Shown: positions 53,804-62,859, counted from the stretch's first letter. The stretch is 64,000 nt of DNA from Thalassotalea ponticola (GCF_041379045.1 NZ_CP166871.1:868001-932000), one strand, 5' to 3'. The notes: a model not told the origin generated them from the letters alone. Numbers and translations: made by a program.

Positions 53804-54244
53804 ATGACTAAACAGAGCGGCAATCGAACCTTGATGGGGTTTGATTTTGGCACGCGCCATATCGGTGTGGCGATAGGCCAAGAAATTACACAAAGTGCAC
53901 GAGGTTTAAAAGCGATAAAAGCCCGCGATGGCATCCCAAACTGGGATGATATCGAAAAGCTGTTGAAAGAGTGGCAGCCTGATTTACTGGTGGTTGGGCT
54001 ACCGTTAAACATGGATGGCTCGGAGCAACCTCTGACTGCCCGAGTGAAAAAGTTTGCCAATCGCTTGCACGGGCGCTTTGGCGTTATCGTTGAATTACAA
54101 GACGAACGGCTAACGACAGCCGATGCCAAAGAGCAGTTATTTAGTGACGGTGGGTTTCGCAACCTACAAAAAGACAACATAGATTGTATGTCAGCAGCAC
54201 TTATTGTGGAGAGCTACATGGCGAGTAACATCGCCAATGGTTAG
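53804..54244 (+). CDS. ruvX: RuvX (YqgF) Holliday junction resolvase-like nuclease
   Basis: RuvX is an RNase H-fold protein implicated in pre-16S rRNA 5' end processing and long described as a putative Holliday junction resolvase. The 146-residue product has [14 protein letters not shown] (metal Asp), [30 protein letters not shown] and the late [13 protein letters not shown] with the final Asp. Length is standard. It lies alone here; the yqgE gene that often precedes it is absent. It converges on the GGDEF gene with 27 bases between stops. Confidence 0.93.
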   Translation: MTKQSGNRTLMGFDFGTRHIGVAIGQEITQSARGLKAIKARDGIPNWDDIEKLLKEWQPDLLVVGLPLNMDGSEQPLTARVKKFANRLHGRFGVIVELQDERLTTADAKEQLFSDGGFRNLQKDNIDCMSAALIVESYMASNIANG

Positions 54245-54271
54245 TGCGAACAGCTTGCGCCAAAACTCACG

Positions 54272-56209
54272 TTAATTGAGTAAATACCGCTGGCGCTTAA
54301 TGTATTCCTTAATGCCTTGAGTGTAGCTTTGCGTTGGCTCGATCATGTCGTCGGCGTAGACAAGCGAGATATTACCCCATTGTAACTTGGCGTGATGAAG
54401 CGCCTTTTCTGCGTGGCTAAGCATGTCTTGCAGTTGATAGCCGCTAATTTGGTTGTCGCTAATCCCAGAGCTAATAGTGAGTTCTAGTTTAAATCCCGCC
54501 ACTGCTGTGGTACTGCTATCTAATGCATCTTGGCGTAATTGTTCAGCCAGAACACTCACTTGCTCGGCATCGCTATTGACTAACAATGCCGCAAATTGGT
54601 CATTGCCCAACTCGCCGATTAGGGCGTTACCACCAAAGTGATGACGCATGCGCTTGACGGTAAAGCGCAATAGCCTATCGCTAATATCCATACCGTGCAT
54701 ATGGAAAATACGACGAAACATATCAATATTTACCACCACTAAGCTGACATTTTCTTGACCTTGCTTGGCGACCTGTAACTGTTGCTCGGCGCGTTCGATA
54801 AATGCGTCTCTCAACAGTGCACTGGTTACATTGGAATAGTTAGCGCGCCGCTTGCTCTGTCTTAAGCGAGCACGGGCAATGCGGTTAAGTCTTAGCAACC
54901 AGGCGATGTATTTGAACGAGGCAATTACGGCGATCACCATGATTGCGGTAAAGAGATAACCGCCCCAAACGTGTAAGCTTATATTATTGGCCAGTTGCCG
55001 TTCGCTTTCATTGCGTTGCAGGTAGCTGTCAACAGCAACCCACGACTTTTCAATAGAGTGGCTTATGGCTTGATACAAAAGCGCCTTTTCATTTTCTTTA
55101 CTCAGTACCTGGCGTTTAAACATCAACAGTTGCTGTTGCCTTTCAAAGCGCTGTTTCGCGGTTAAGTTATCCGCTAATTGCACATCTACTTTTAAAGCGC
55201 GTAATAACAATGGATGGTTACCGTATTTCGAGCGGTAGTTAAGAACGGTATCAACAAATATTTGCGCCTCACGTCGATTGCCAAACTGGCTGTTTACTTC
55301 GGCCATAACCGTGGCATAACGCAATATATTTAAGTTAAAAGCTGCTTGCTGTACGTCTGGCCATGAGCTCGCCAATAGTTGATAGGCTTGATTCAGGTTG
55401 CCTTGATCAAGGTACATGTTAGCGTGCATCCATGTTAATTGGTGGCTTACTAGTGGCTCATTGGCTAACGAGCAAAGCTGCATTGCCTCGTCGAAAGTGG
55501 CTTCAATGTTGTTGATTTTTTTCAAGGCATAGGATGATTTAATGCGCTCTCGATTTAAAAAGCACATTTGTCTAACGGTCGGCAATTCCCCGTCGGTTGT
55601 AAATAACTGTTCATAGATATCAAGCGCTTGCTGATACTGATGCACATCGTTGTAAAACATCATGAACGTCGTTATTGCATTGACATAAATACCGTTGCGG
55701 TGCTTGATTGACGCCATTGACTGTTTTGCCGTCATATACATAGCCGTTGCCATACGGTAGTCTTCTTGTAGCAAGTGCAGTCGCAGCATTTTCGCGTTGG
55801 CGCGCAAGCGAAAGTAGGGGTCATTTGACGCGGTATTACGCGCGTGCATGGCGATGGCTTGATCGTATTGTGCGTTAATAGACAAGTGATACGCTTTGAG
55901 GAAGTAATACTGCTCTGTTTGTCGCTGCGTCATTCGATTTAGATTGTTTTCAATGCGCTGTAACAATGCCTCACTGCGACTTACATCGCTACTGCGCACG
56001 TCAAGCGCTTCGTGAATTAAATCATCGATTTGTTCTTGATAGATAAGATTCTTTATCGGGCTATTTGCTGACACATTAAAGGCTAGCACTATACTCAATA
56101 GTGCGAACAGGGCTAACTTAGCCAATGTGTTGTAGCCGCTAGCAGAGCAAAATATCACCGGCGAACGACAGAAAAAACGAATCATAGAGGTATATTGAAG
56201 CATCGTCAT
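54272..56209 (-). CDS. Membrane protein with TPR-like sensor and degenerate GGDEF domain (second of a tandem pair)
   Basis: The 645-residue product has a hydrophobic N-terminus (about 22-45), a long alpha-helical TPR-like periplasmic region (about 50-400), a membrane helix (about 410-435) and a cytoplasmic GGDEF-type domain. The motif position reads ELGNDQF (residues about 533-539) where an active diguanylate cyclase has RxGGDEF: Arg, second Gly and Glu are all changed. The fold markers VVVNIDMFRRI and the late SSGIS remain. It is probably catalytically inactive, possibly a c-di-GMP or nucleotide-binding or partner protein. It overlaps the upstream paralogue by four bases. Confidence 0.82.
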   Translation of the reverse strand: MTMLQYTSMIRFFCRSPVIFCSASGYNTLAKLALFALLSIVLAFNVSANSPIKNLIYQEQIDDLIHEALDVRSSDVSRSEALLQRIENNLNRMTQRQTEQYYFLKAYHLSINAQYDQAIAMHARNTASNDPYFRLRANAKMLRLHLLQEDYRMATAMYMTAKQSMASIKHRNGIYVNAITTFMMFYNDVHQYQQALDIYEQLFTTDGELPTVRQMCFLNRERIKSSYALKKINNIEATFDEAMQLCSLANEPLVSHQLTWMHANMYLDQGNLNQAYQLLASSWPDVQQAAFNLNILRYATVMAEVNSQFGNRREAQIFVDTVLNYRSKYGNHPLLLRALKVDVQLADNLTAKQRFERQQQLLMFKRQVLSKENEKALLYQAISHSIEKSWVAVDSYLQRNESERQLANNISLHVWGGYLFTAIMVIAVIASFKYIAWLLRLNRIARARLRQSKRRANYSNVTSALLRDAFIERAEQQLQVAKQGQENVSLVVVNIDMFRRIFHMHGMDISDRLLRFTVKRMRHHFGGNALIGELGNDQFAALLVNSDAEQVSVLAEQLRQDALDSSTTAVAGFKLELTISSGISDNQISGYQLQDMLSHAEKALHHAKLQWGNISLVYADDMIEPTQSYTQGIKEYIKRQRYLLN

Positions 56210-58167
56210 AGTCCCTTATTTCGCGTGAACGTATGACGCTCGGTCCAATCGGCGCTGAACAAGGCGATATTACTTTTTGCTTCGGGCCATTGTGCTCGGC
56301 TAACGGCCATATTCATGTCGGTGAAAAAGTACTTGGCACTTGAGTTACTTTGCACACTGTCACTGATGCCTATGTATAGTGTTACATCACTTTTGCTATA
56401 ACCAAGTTTTTCAAGTAGCTGATAAAACTGTTGTTCAACAGCTCGCGCAATACCGTGCATCGATGCCGTTAAAATATCATAGCGCACCAAGATAAACTCA
56501 TTACTTCCGGCACGGGCAATATGGTGTTTATTATCGGTATATTTAGCCAGTAACTTACCAACTTGGATAAGGAGTTCATCGCCTTTTTGATAACCGTGCG
56601 TTTCGTTCAGTCGACGCAAGCCCTGTAATCTCAATTGCATACCGGCGTAGTGTACACTTTGATTTGGGTCATTCACATCTATGTGAGCAACCTCTTGATA
56701 CACGTAGTGTCTAGATAATAGCTTGGTAAGTGGATCTCGTGTCCAAGCATTTCGCTGTTGCAAGATTAATTGGCGGATATGCATTTGTCGACTAAACACC
56801 AGCAGCGAAAGGAGCGCGATCACCACAAAGGTTACTCCCCAATAGAGCATGGTCGAATTAAGGTGGTGTAACAGCGACGACTGGCGTTCAACCTCTTCAC
56901 GGGTAGCCAGTAAGTCATTGGCCTTGCGTTGCTCAATAATCTTCAAGGCGTTGATATTAAGCATGACGTTGCTCAGTTGTCGTTGCCGTTGCAAATCAAT
57001 ATCTAACTCGTCTTGTTGCGTTGTAAGGTAAAGATTTTGAATGCTAAGTGCTTTGTCATATTGCTGGTGCTGATAAGCAAAATTAGCTAAGCGCTCAAGT
57101 GCGTACTCTCCGGTAAATGGCAGCAAAGGCATTGACTTAATTGTTTGCCACGCATTATCGGCGACGTCTTTTGCATCGTCAATCAGCTGGCGTTGCTGAT
57201 ATATTTCGGTCATTTGTAGGTAATAACTCAGATGCAGTGTTTTTAGAGGTTGGTTAAAGATGACCAATTTATAATGTTTGAGTAACGCCAAAGCTTGTTC
57301 GGTTAACCCGTGAGCGTTAAATATTCGCGCCGCATCGGTAACCAGCAATGTGGTAAAACTCAGTTCACCAAGAGCAACACAGTGTTCAGCAAGGTCGTGA
57401 ATGCGTCGTTGGTTGTAGTCGTTAAAGGAAAAATGCATATCGATAAGGTCAATAAACACTTGCTTTTGACATTGCTCTTGTTGATTGAACAAGGCTCGAT
57501 CGAGCAGACTTTGATATAATTTAGCGCCGTCAACGTTGCCGTTGCGCAACAAAAAAAAGCTGATCGCACTGTACATATCATTGCGCTGATGCGGTGTTAA
57601 CTCACTTTCATTAAGCTCAATCAGTTTGGTTAATGCCGAATATCCAGCAAAAGAGTTACCACTTAGCAAACTAAGCTGTACGCGTTTAACTAAACTCGCC
57701 ACTTGAATATCGTTAAAAGGCGACTTAGACAAGGCAGAGTAGATAGGTAATGAACGGGTTATGTTTTGCTGAGTTTGCCAAAGCCAATTGGCTTGATGAA
57801 GCCATTTTCGATGTTGAGAATACAGCTCAAGGCGCGACAAATTAGTATGTTCACTAGCGTTGTGAAATTTGTTTGTAGGCGCCAGAAGTAGTGGCGTAGA
57901 TTGCTCGCTACTTGCCAACTCAATCGGGTGTGACCACTGTTTGATGTCAAGGGCACTGCTTGCGGAGCTGATTGAGCGAGCCAAGGGGGACACTGGAGCA
58001 CTTAGTGCTGCATTTGCTACGAAGGCAGTTAATGCCAATAGGGTTAAGTTACACACCAATCGGGTTAATCGCCAACTGAAGCCAGTGTGTTTACGCGTAC
58101 ACTCACCAGTGGTTAATAAACCATTGGTTGCGTTAAATCGGCATTGCTCTGTGTACTTTACTAACAT
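56206..58167 (-). CDS. Membrane protein with TPR-like sensor and degenerate GGDEF domain (first of a tandem pair)
   Basis: The 653-residue product has the same architecture as the gene it precedes: a long N-terminus with a membrane helix (about 34-56), TPR-like helices (about 100-400), a coiled stretch, a membrane helix (about 450-470) and a GGDEF-fold domain. Its signature is RAGSNEF (about 552-558) instead of RxGGDEF, so the second Gly and the metal Asp are changed. RDPLTKLLSRHYVYQEV is a recognisable GGDEF start. Like its neighbour it should lack cyclase activity. The pair share length and layout and probably arose by duplication. Confidence 0.82.
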   Translation of the reverse strand: MLVKYTEQCRFNATNGLLTTGECTRKHTGFSWRLTRLVCNLTLLALTAFVANAALSAPVSPLARSISSASSALDIKQWSHPIELASSEQSTPLLLAPTNKFHNASEHTNLSRLELYSQHRKWLHQANWLWQTQQNITRSLPIYSALSKSPFNDIQVASLVKRVQLSLLSGNSFAGYSALTKLIELNESELTPHQRNDMYSAISFFLLRNGNVDGAKLYQSLLDRALFNQQEQCQKQVFIDLIDMHFSFNDYNQRRIHDLAEHCVALGELSFTTLLVTDAARIFNAHGLTEQALALLKHYKLVIFNQPLKTLHLSYYLQMTEIYQQRQLIDDAKDVADNAWQTIKSMPLLPFTGEYALERLANFAYQHQQYDKALSIQNLYLTTQQDELDIDLQRQRQLSNVMLNINALKIIEQRKANDLLATREEVERQSSLLHHLNSTMLYWGVTFVVIALLSLLVFSRQMHIRQLILQQRNAWTRDPLTKLLSRHYVYQEVAHIDVNDPNQSVHYAGMQLRLQGLRRLNETHGYQKGDELLIQVGKLLAKYTDNKHHIARAGSNEFILVRYDILTASMHGIARAVEQQFYQLLEKLGYSKSDVTLYIGISDSVQSNSSAKYFFTDMNMAVSRAQWPEAKSNIALFSADWTERHTFTRNKGL

Positions 58168-58384
58168 CTATTACATTCAGGTCTGTGGCTAGCCAACAAT
58201 ATCGGCAATCGCTTTACTCGGCGCTTTAATTGGCGTTAACGTGAAACGGGCACAAGTGTATCACGTCGTGCATTGTAACGGGTAACTATTACCGTATTTG
58301 CCTTGGTGCAATGACGCGCGCTTTAACTGTCCGCTTTATCGGTGCTGAGCTTGCGCCAATAAAATGGACAGTCAATGCCAACGT

Positions 58385-59614
58385 CTAGTGGATTAAACGA
58401 GCGCGAATGGTACCGTCAATCGCCCTTAATTGCTGCAGCGCAACTTCACTGTCTCTTGCTTCTACATCAATAACTACATAACCAATTTTTGCATCCGTTT
58501 GCAAGTATTGAGCGTTAATATTGATATCGCGTTCGGCAAAGGCGCGAGTGATCTGATTGAGCACGCCCGGCTGGTTTTTGTGAATGTGGAATAAACGCGA
58601 GCTACCAGTGTGTGCAGGTAACGATACTTCAGGAAAATTAACAGCGGACAAGGTCGAGCCGTTGTCTGAGTACTTAATGATTTTACTCGCTACTTCGCGA
58701 CCGATGTTTTCCTGAGCTTCTTTGGTTGAGCCACCAATGTGTGGGGTTAGCAGCACATTGTCAAACCCTCTCAATGGCGAAATAAACTCTTCGTCATTGG
58801 TTTTCGGCTCAACCGGAAACACATCGATGGCAGCGCCGCCGACGATATTGTCAGTTAAGGCATTTGCCAAGGCGTCAATGTCAACAACGGTGCCTCGAGA
58901 GGCATTAATAAAAATGACTCCTTGTTTCATTTGTTCAAATTCTGCTTCGCCAATCATATTTTGTGTTTCGCGAGTTTCAGGGACGTGCAGTGATATAACA
59001 TCGGCACAGTTTAACAGCTGTGTTAAACTGGCCACTTGCTCGGCATTGCCTAGAGGGAGTTTGGTTTCAATGTCGTAGAACTTTACCTTCATACCAATGT
59101 GCTCGGCCATGATGCCAAGCTGAGTGCCGATGTGACCATAGCCGATAATGCCCAAGGTTTTACCCCGCGCTTCAACTGAGCCCGCTGCTGACTTATGCCA
59201 GACACCGCGATGTGCTAAGGCACTTTTTTCAGGAATACCGCGAAACAGCAGCAACAGCTCTCCTAATACCAACTCAGCGACTGAACGAGTGTTTGAAAAG
59301 GGCGCATTAAATACCGGAATACCGCGAATTTGCGCTGCATCCAACTCCACTTGATTGGTGCCAATGCAAAAGCAGCCGATTGCCGCAAGTTTATCTGCAT
59401 GCTCAAGAACTGACTCGGTAATTTGCGTACGTGAACGAATACCTAAAAAGTACACACCTTTGAGTTTGTGCTTTAGCTCCTCATCGGTGATAGAGCCTTT
59501 TAGATATTCAATATTTGAGTAACCATTTGCTTTAAATACTTCCAGAGCCGATTGGTGTACACCCTCTAGCAGTAATATTTTAATTTTATCTTTGTTCAGT
59601 GACGTTTTACTCAT
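58385..59614 (-). CDS. serA: D-3-phosphoglycerate dehydrogenase
   Basis: SerA starts serine synthesis by oxidising 3-phosphoglycerate with NAD. The 409-residue product has the NAD-binding GKTLGIIGYGHIGTQLGIMA (about 148-167), catalytic Arg/Glu/His positions (FINASRGTVVDIDAL, LTPHIGGSTKEAQENIG), and a C-terminal ACT domain (about 335-409; LFHIHKNQPGVLNQITRAF) that mediates serine feedback. Length fits the E. coli type (410). It is read leftward downstream of rpiA, but 370 bases lie between, so it likely has its own promoter. Confidence 0.96.
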   Translation of the reverse strand: MSKTSLNKDKIKILLLEGVHQSALEVFKANGYSNIEYLKGSITDEELKHKLKGVYFLGIRSRTQITESVLEHADKLAAIGCFCIGTNQVELDAAQIRGIPVFNAPFSNTRSVAELVLGELLLLFRGIPEKSALAHRGVWHKSAAGSVEARGKTLGIIGYGHIGTQLGIMAEHIGMKVKFYDIETKLPLGNAEQVASLTQLLNCADVISLHVPETRETQNMIGEAEFEQMKQGVIFINASRGTVVDIDALANALTDNIVGGAAIDVFPVEPKTNDEEFISPLRGFDNVLLTPHIGGSTKEAQENIGREVASKIIKYSDNGSTLSAVNFPEVSLPAHTGSSRLFHIHKNQPGVLNQITRAFAERDININAQYLQTDAKIGYVVIDVEARDSEVALQQLRAIDGTIRARLIH

Positions 59615-59771
59615 GGTTTCTCTCTATGCTGCAGTCTGTTCAATGCGTTTATTTTGCACCATTTACACATGGTTTGCGCGAGCGGAGTGTGTTCTGCTTT
59701 TGCGGTGAATTCCTTGTAATACAACGGTGTTATAAGTATTTTTTGTTATCGTAAACAGGAGGTGAATACTG

Positions 59772-59858
59772 ATGCTTAAATTAGCATATAGAGTGAAAAC
59801 TCGAAAGTGTTTTTTAGGCGATGTTAATCGCTTTTATATGATCCATCAGAGCGGATAA
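59772..59858 (+). CDS. Candidate 28-codon ORF with near-perfect ribosome site
   Basis: AGGAGGTGA (59757-59765) precedes an ATG by nine bases. The frame encodes a basic peptide (MLKLAYRVKTRKCFLGDVN and on) and ends in TAA. Possible promoter boxes TTGTAA and TATTTT (17-base spacing) lie upstream. It lies in the 370-base serA-rpiA gap on the opposite strand. No family is recognised. Confidence 0.3.
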   Translation: MLKLAYRVKTRKCFLGDVNRFYMIHQSG

Positions 59859-59895
59859 AAACAGCTAACAACAGAGGGCAGAGCGGCAACGTTGC

Positions 59896-59942
59896 GCTTG
59901 ATATTGCACCGCTAAGCGATTGTTACCAATGCAATATCAAGC
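59896..59942. promoter_or_regulatory. Perfect 13-bp inverted repeat downstream of rpiA
   Basis: GCTTGATATTGCA (59896-59908) pairs perfectly with TGCAATATCAAGC (59930-59942) around a 21-base loop. A 10-base palindrome, GCAACGTTGC, adjoins at 59886. It starts 46 bases after the rpiA stop; no T-run follows on the minus strand. Confidence 0.55.
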
Positions 59943-59987
59943 AAGGGGCCGTGTCACAGCAGCAACAAGTGCGTTGTGTTTTGATGG

Positions 59988-60659
59988 CTATGGGCGACGA
60001 AGTTGGCCAATGACTCGGGTTCCACTGTCGCTACCTAAGATAAGGACATCAGCACCGCGGTGGGCAAATAAGCCATTGGTCACCACCCCAACGATGGCGT
60101 TGATATTAGATTCCATTGCTTTGGGATCGAGAATGTCCATATTGTAAACGTCTAAAATGACATTGCCATTGTCGGTTACAACGCCTTGGCGATAAACGGG
60201 GTCACCACCGAGTTTGACCAATTCTCGAGCAACATAACTGCGCGCCATAGGAATCACTTCAACGGGCAGTGGAAACTTACCCAGCACGCCTACCTGTTTC
60301 GAGTCATCGCAAATACAGATAAAACTTTTCGCCACCGCTGCGACAATTTTTTCACGAGTTAACGCCGCGCCACCGCCTTTGATCATGTGCATGTGTTCGG
60401 TGATTTCGTCGGCGCCATCTACATAAACTTCAAGGTTGTCTACACTGTTGAGGTCAAATACTTCGATGCCGTGTTGTTGTAAGCGCTCAGTTGAGGCTTG
60501 TGAGCTTGAAACCGCGCCTTTTATCCGATGTTTTATTTCAGCTAGGGCGTCAATAAAGTAGTTCACCGTAGAGCCAGTCCCTACGCCAACAATAGAATCG
60601 TCTTCGATAAAGTCAATGGCTTTAATCGCCGCCGCTTTTTTCATTTCATCTTGCGTCAT
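59988..60659 (-). CDS. rpiA: Ribose-5-phosphate isomerase A
   Basis: RpiA interconverts ribose-5-phosphate and ribulose-5-phosphate. The 223-residue product has [17 protein letters not shown] (about 23-39), [39 protein letters not shown] (in part), and [12 protein letters not shown]. Length is typical. I start at ATG 60659 (MTQDEMKK); the ATG at 60671 is an in-frame alternative. It lies between fau (87 bases) and serA, an order widespread in gammaproteobacteria. Confidence 0.96.
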   Translation of the reverse strand: MTQDEMKKAAAIKAIDFIEDDSIVGVGTGSTVNYFIDALAEIKHRIKGAVSSSQASTERLQQHGIEVFDLNSVDNLEVYVDGADEITEHMHMIKGGGAALTREKIVAAVAKSFICICDDSKQVGVLGKFPLPVEVIPMARSYVARELVKLGGDPVYRQGVVTDNGNVILDVYNMDILDPKAMESNINAIVGVVTNGLFAHRGADVLILGSDSGTRVIGQLRRP

Positions 60660-60746
60660 TTGCTTGTCCAAATGGCTTAATGTGGTGATTTAAATTATAA
60701 CCATGCGCTAGCCAGTCGTCATCAAAAACCTTGTAATATTCAAGGT

Positions 60747-61385
60747 TTATACCGAAATTATCTCGGGTAATGGCACATCCCAATGCGCAATCGGTAATTG
60801 ACTCAGTTGCTGACAGCGATGAGCTACGCCAATCGGGTACGGTTGACAGCGCTGTTTTGCTTGCTCGGTTGAGGCGTTCCGATACAGCGTGTGCCAAGAC
60901 GACAGTGTTCGATCGTAAAATCCTCCCCCCATACCGAGGCGATTGTTACTTTGATCAAAGGCGACTAATGGTGTCACAATGACATCAAGCTGGTTTCTTG
61001 GTATGACATGCATTGCGTTTAACGCCGGCTCTAATATGCGATAATCGTTAACGACTAAAGGAGAATCCTGTCGATATTGCAAAAACAGTAGGTGGCCGGA
61101 ACAAAACGGGTGAATAACCGGTAAATAAACCTGTTTGTTGTGTTGCCAACACCAGGCAATAAACGCACTGAGGTCGAGTTCGCCATCGTTGGCGAGGTAC
61201 ACCGCGATATGCTGAGCCGATTGGACACGTGGGTGTGCGGTTAAGCGATCGCATATTGCCAGTTTAGCGGCCTCTTGTTGTTCTGCTGACAGCGAGCGTC
61301 TTTGGTTGCGCACTTGTTGGCGTATGGTTTGTCGTTGCGTTTTTAATGCCTGTGATGCGCCGTCTGGTAAGTGATTGGTGTTCAT
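60747..61385 (-). CDS. fau: 5-formyltetrahydrofolate cyclo-ligase
   Basis: This enzyme (YgfA/MTHFS) turns 5-formyl-THF into 5,10-methenyl-THF with ATP. The 212-residue product has RQQVRNQRRSLSAEQQ at the start, the VYLPVIHP strand, VTPLVAFDQSNNRLGMGGGFYDRTL (in part), the family's main signature, and VPLPEI near the end. Its ATG overlaps the elbB stop (TAATG). In E. coli fau follows the 6S RNA gene in one transcript; here elbB intervenes. Confidence 0.93.
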   Translation of the reverse strand: MNTNHLPDGASQALKTQRQTIRQQVRNQRRSLSAEQQEAAKLAICDRLTAHPRVQSAQHIAVYLANDGELDLSAFIAWCWQHNKQVYLPVIHPFCSGHLLFLQYRQDSPLVVNDYRILEPALNAMHVIPRNQLDVIVTPLVAFDQSNNRLGMGGGFYDRTLSSWHTLYRNASTEQAKQRCQPYPIGVAHRCQQLSQLPIAHWDVPLPEIISV

Positions 61386-62038
61386 TAGTTGGTTAACGCC
61401 ATGACCTGTTCAACCAACTTACCGATAGAGCGGTTAGCTTGGGCAATATTTTCAGCGAGCATGTAGGCCGGTGTTGAAACCACCTGATAGCGCTCATCCA
61501 CCACTACCTGATCGACGTTACAGTTGACGTGCTGGCCGCCCATCTCATTAATGGCCTTGGCGGTATCGGCATCGTTACCTATGGTTAGTTTTACGCCAGC
61601 AGGGTAAACGCGAGGAATAATCACCGGGGCAATACAGGCATAACCTACAGGCTTATTAGCATCGGCAAACGCTTTACAAATATGTAAAACCTGATCGAGT
61701 ACATACGATTGAGCGCCTTGCTCGGCAAAGTTGGTTAAATTTTTTGCCGCGCCAAAACCGCCGGGTAAAATGAGCGCGTCAAACTGGTCAACATTCAGTT
61801 GCGCTAAATCTTGAATATCACCACGGGCAATACGCGCCGATTCCACCAACACATTGCGCGACTCATCGCTTGGTTGTTGTTTAAAGTGGTCGATAACATG
61901 ATGCTGTTGGATATCGGGGGCAAAGCATTGATACTGTCCGCCGTTGAGTTCAACGTGCAACAGGGTTAACACCGATTCGTGAATTTCACTACCGTCAAAA
62001 ACACCACAACCACTGAGTATAATGGCTATCTTTTTCAT
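61385..62038 (-). CDS. elbB: ElbB, DJ-1/PfpI-like isoprenoid biosynthesis glyoxalase
   Basis: The 217-residue product starts MKKIAIILSGCGVFDGSEIHE and shows CFAPDIQQHHVID, ALILPGGFGAAKNLTNFA, and GYACIAPVI with the nucleophile-site Cys, all as in ElbB. E. coli ElbB has glyoxalase III-like activity in vitro and is linked to isoprenoid metabolism by an old genetic label. ATG 62038 has GAGGAT just upstream; the open frame extends to 62194. It sits between 6S RNA and fau. The 315 bases back to 6S RNA hold no gene I can support. Confidence 0.9.
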   Translation of the reverse strand: MKKIAIILSGCGVFDGSEIHESVLTLLHVELNGGQYQCFAPDIQQHHVIDHFKQQPSDESRNVLVESARIARGDIQDLAQLNVDQFDALILPGGFGAAKNLTNFAEQGAQSYVLDQVLHICKAFADANKPVGYACIAPVIIPRVYPAGVKLTIGNDADTAKAINEMGGQHVNCNVDQVVVDERYQVVSTPAYMLAENIAQANRSIGKLVEQVMALTN

Positions 62039-62355
62039 ACTATCCTCGTTAACTGACTTGAGTTGCAATACGGTTGTTGGTGATGCCACCAACTGCGAGA
62101 CAAACGTTGCACCTATTGGCTCAACCGAGCTCGCATCGACCATTGCTACCGGGTAAATAAAGCTTACTGAAAGCGGCTTGACCAAGCAAGCCAAAAGCGA
62201 TACTAGGCGATGTACTCAAATTACCGATAAAGCATCAAATCAAGACAGTGATAGATGGTTTAGACACATTCAATAAATGAGTAAAACAGTTGGCTGGCGC
62301 GGCTTTTTGGGAGGTTGTTTGGGTCGATAACAACCCTTTGATTTAACAGGAGAAA

Positions 62356-62542
62356 GGTGTTCCCCAAGGTGCCGTCTTCAACGTCAGCCCTTGAACACCG
62401 TGTGTTCAAGGCGGAGACCGTGTACTCACCGTAGGCTTCCCAATGAGACTTGGGCATGCTCAATAGCAAATACGGGGCCCCCTAAAGGTAGAAGTATCGG
62501 CTCAGGGACATAGTTGAATAAACCAACACCCCAGGGAACATA
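62356..62542 (-). ncRNA. ssrS: 6S RNA
   Basis: 6S RNA mimics an open promoter and binds sigma-70 RNA polymerase in stationary phase. On the minus strand the 5' arm TGTTCCCTGGGGTG (62540-62527) pairs over 14 positions with CACCTTGGGGAACA (62371-62358) near the 3' end, giving the closing stem of a long rod. Inside are the conserved blocks CCCTGAGCCGATA, GAGCATGCCC, GGGAAGCCT and CCTTGAACAC with GTGTTCAAGGG, as in the E. coli RNA. Total length is about 187. The ends are estimated from the stem. It lies upstream of elbB-fau, as expected for ssrS. Confidence 0.9.
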
Positions 62543-62573
62543 ACATCGGTTCAATTAGATACCGATATAACTA

Positions 62574-62601
62574 ATTATACACAGATAGGTCAGATACCCA
62601 A
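62574..62601 (-). promoter_or_regulatory. ssrS: Candidate promoter for 6S RNA
   Basis: On the minus strand TTGGGT (62601-62596) and a perfect TATAAT (62579-62574) are 16 bases apart, about 30 bases before the estimated mature 5' end, leaving a short leader for trimming. Confidence 0.5.
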
Positions 62602-62639
62602 CCGCCTGTAGATAAAAAAGTGATATGCGCGAGCATTTC

Positions 62640-62721
62640 AAAAAATGCCTGAACACCAGGGAGGTTGTGTGGTGAATTCTCAGGCGGCGCGAACTTTACG
62701 GAAAATGTTAACGCATTTCAA
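62640..62721 (-). ncRNA. Promoter plus intrinsic-terminator pair: candidate tiny RNA or leader
   Basis: On the minus strand TTGAAA (62721-62716) and TAAAGT (62698-62693) are 17 bases apart. Within ten bases a hairpin begins (GCCTGA at 62685-62680 with TCAGGC, and CACC with GGTG inside), followed by ATTTTTT ending at 62640. This would make an RNA of about 45-50 bases. It occupies the place where zapA would be expected. The rest of this gap (62722-62859) holds nothing else I can support. Confidence 0.35.
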
Positions 62722-62859
62722 TAGCTTCTTGGTAAATATTGCAAATTATCTAGAACATCGGTGAAAACATCAGCAACACTGGTCGAAATGCGCTGCAAGT
62801 GTTAGTATTTGCCTACATTGCAATGTTTTATAACCCCTTAATGGGTACGGCTTAATGAT

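Noticed and set aside
60646..60897. An 83-codon frame covering the end of fau and start of rpiA.
   Set aside because: It is out of frame with two certain genes and has no independent support.
62260..62469. A 69-codon minus-strand frame near 6S RNA.
   Set aside because: It overlaps the 6S RNA gene over much of its length and shows no family features; the RNA explains the sequence.
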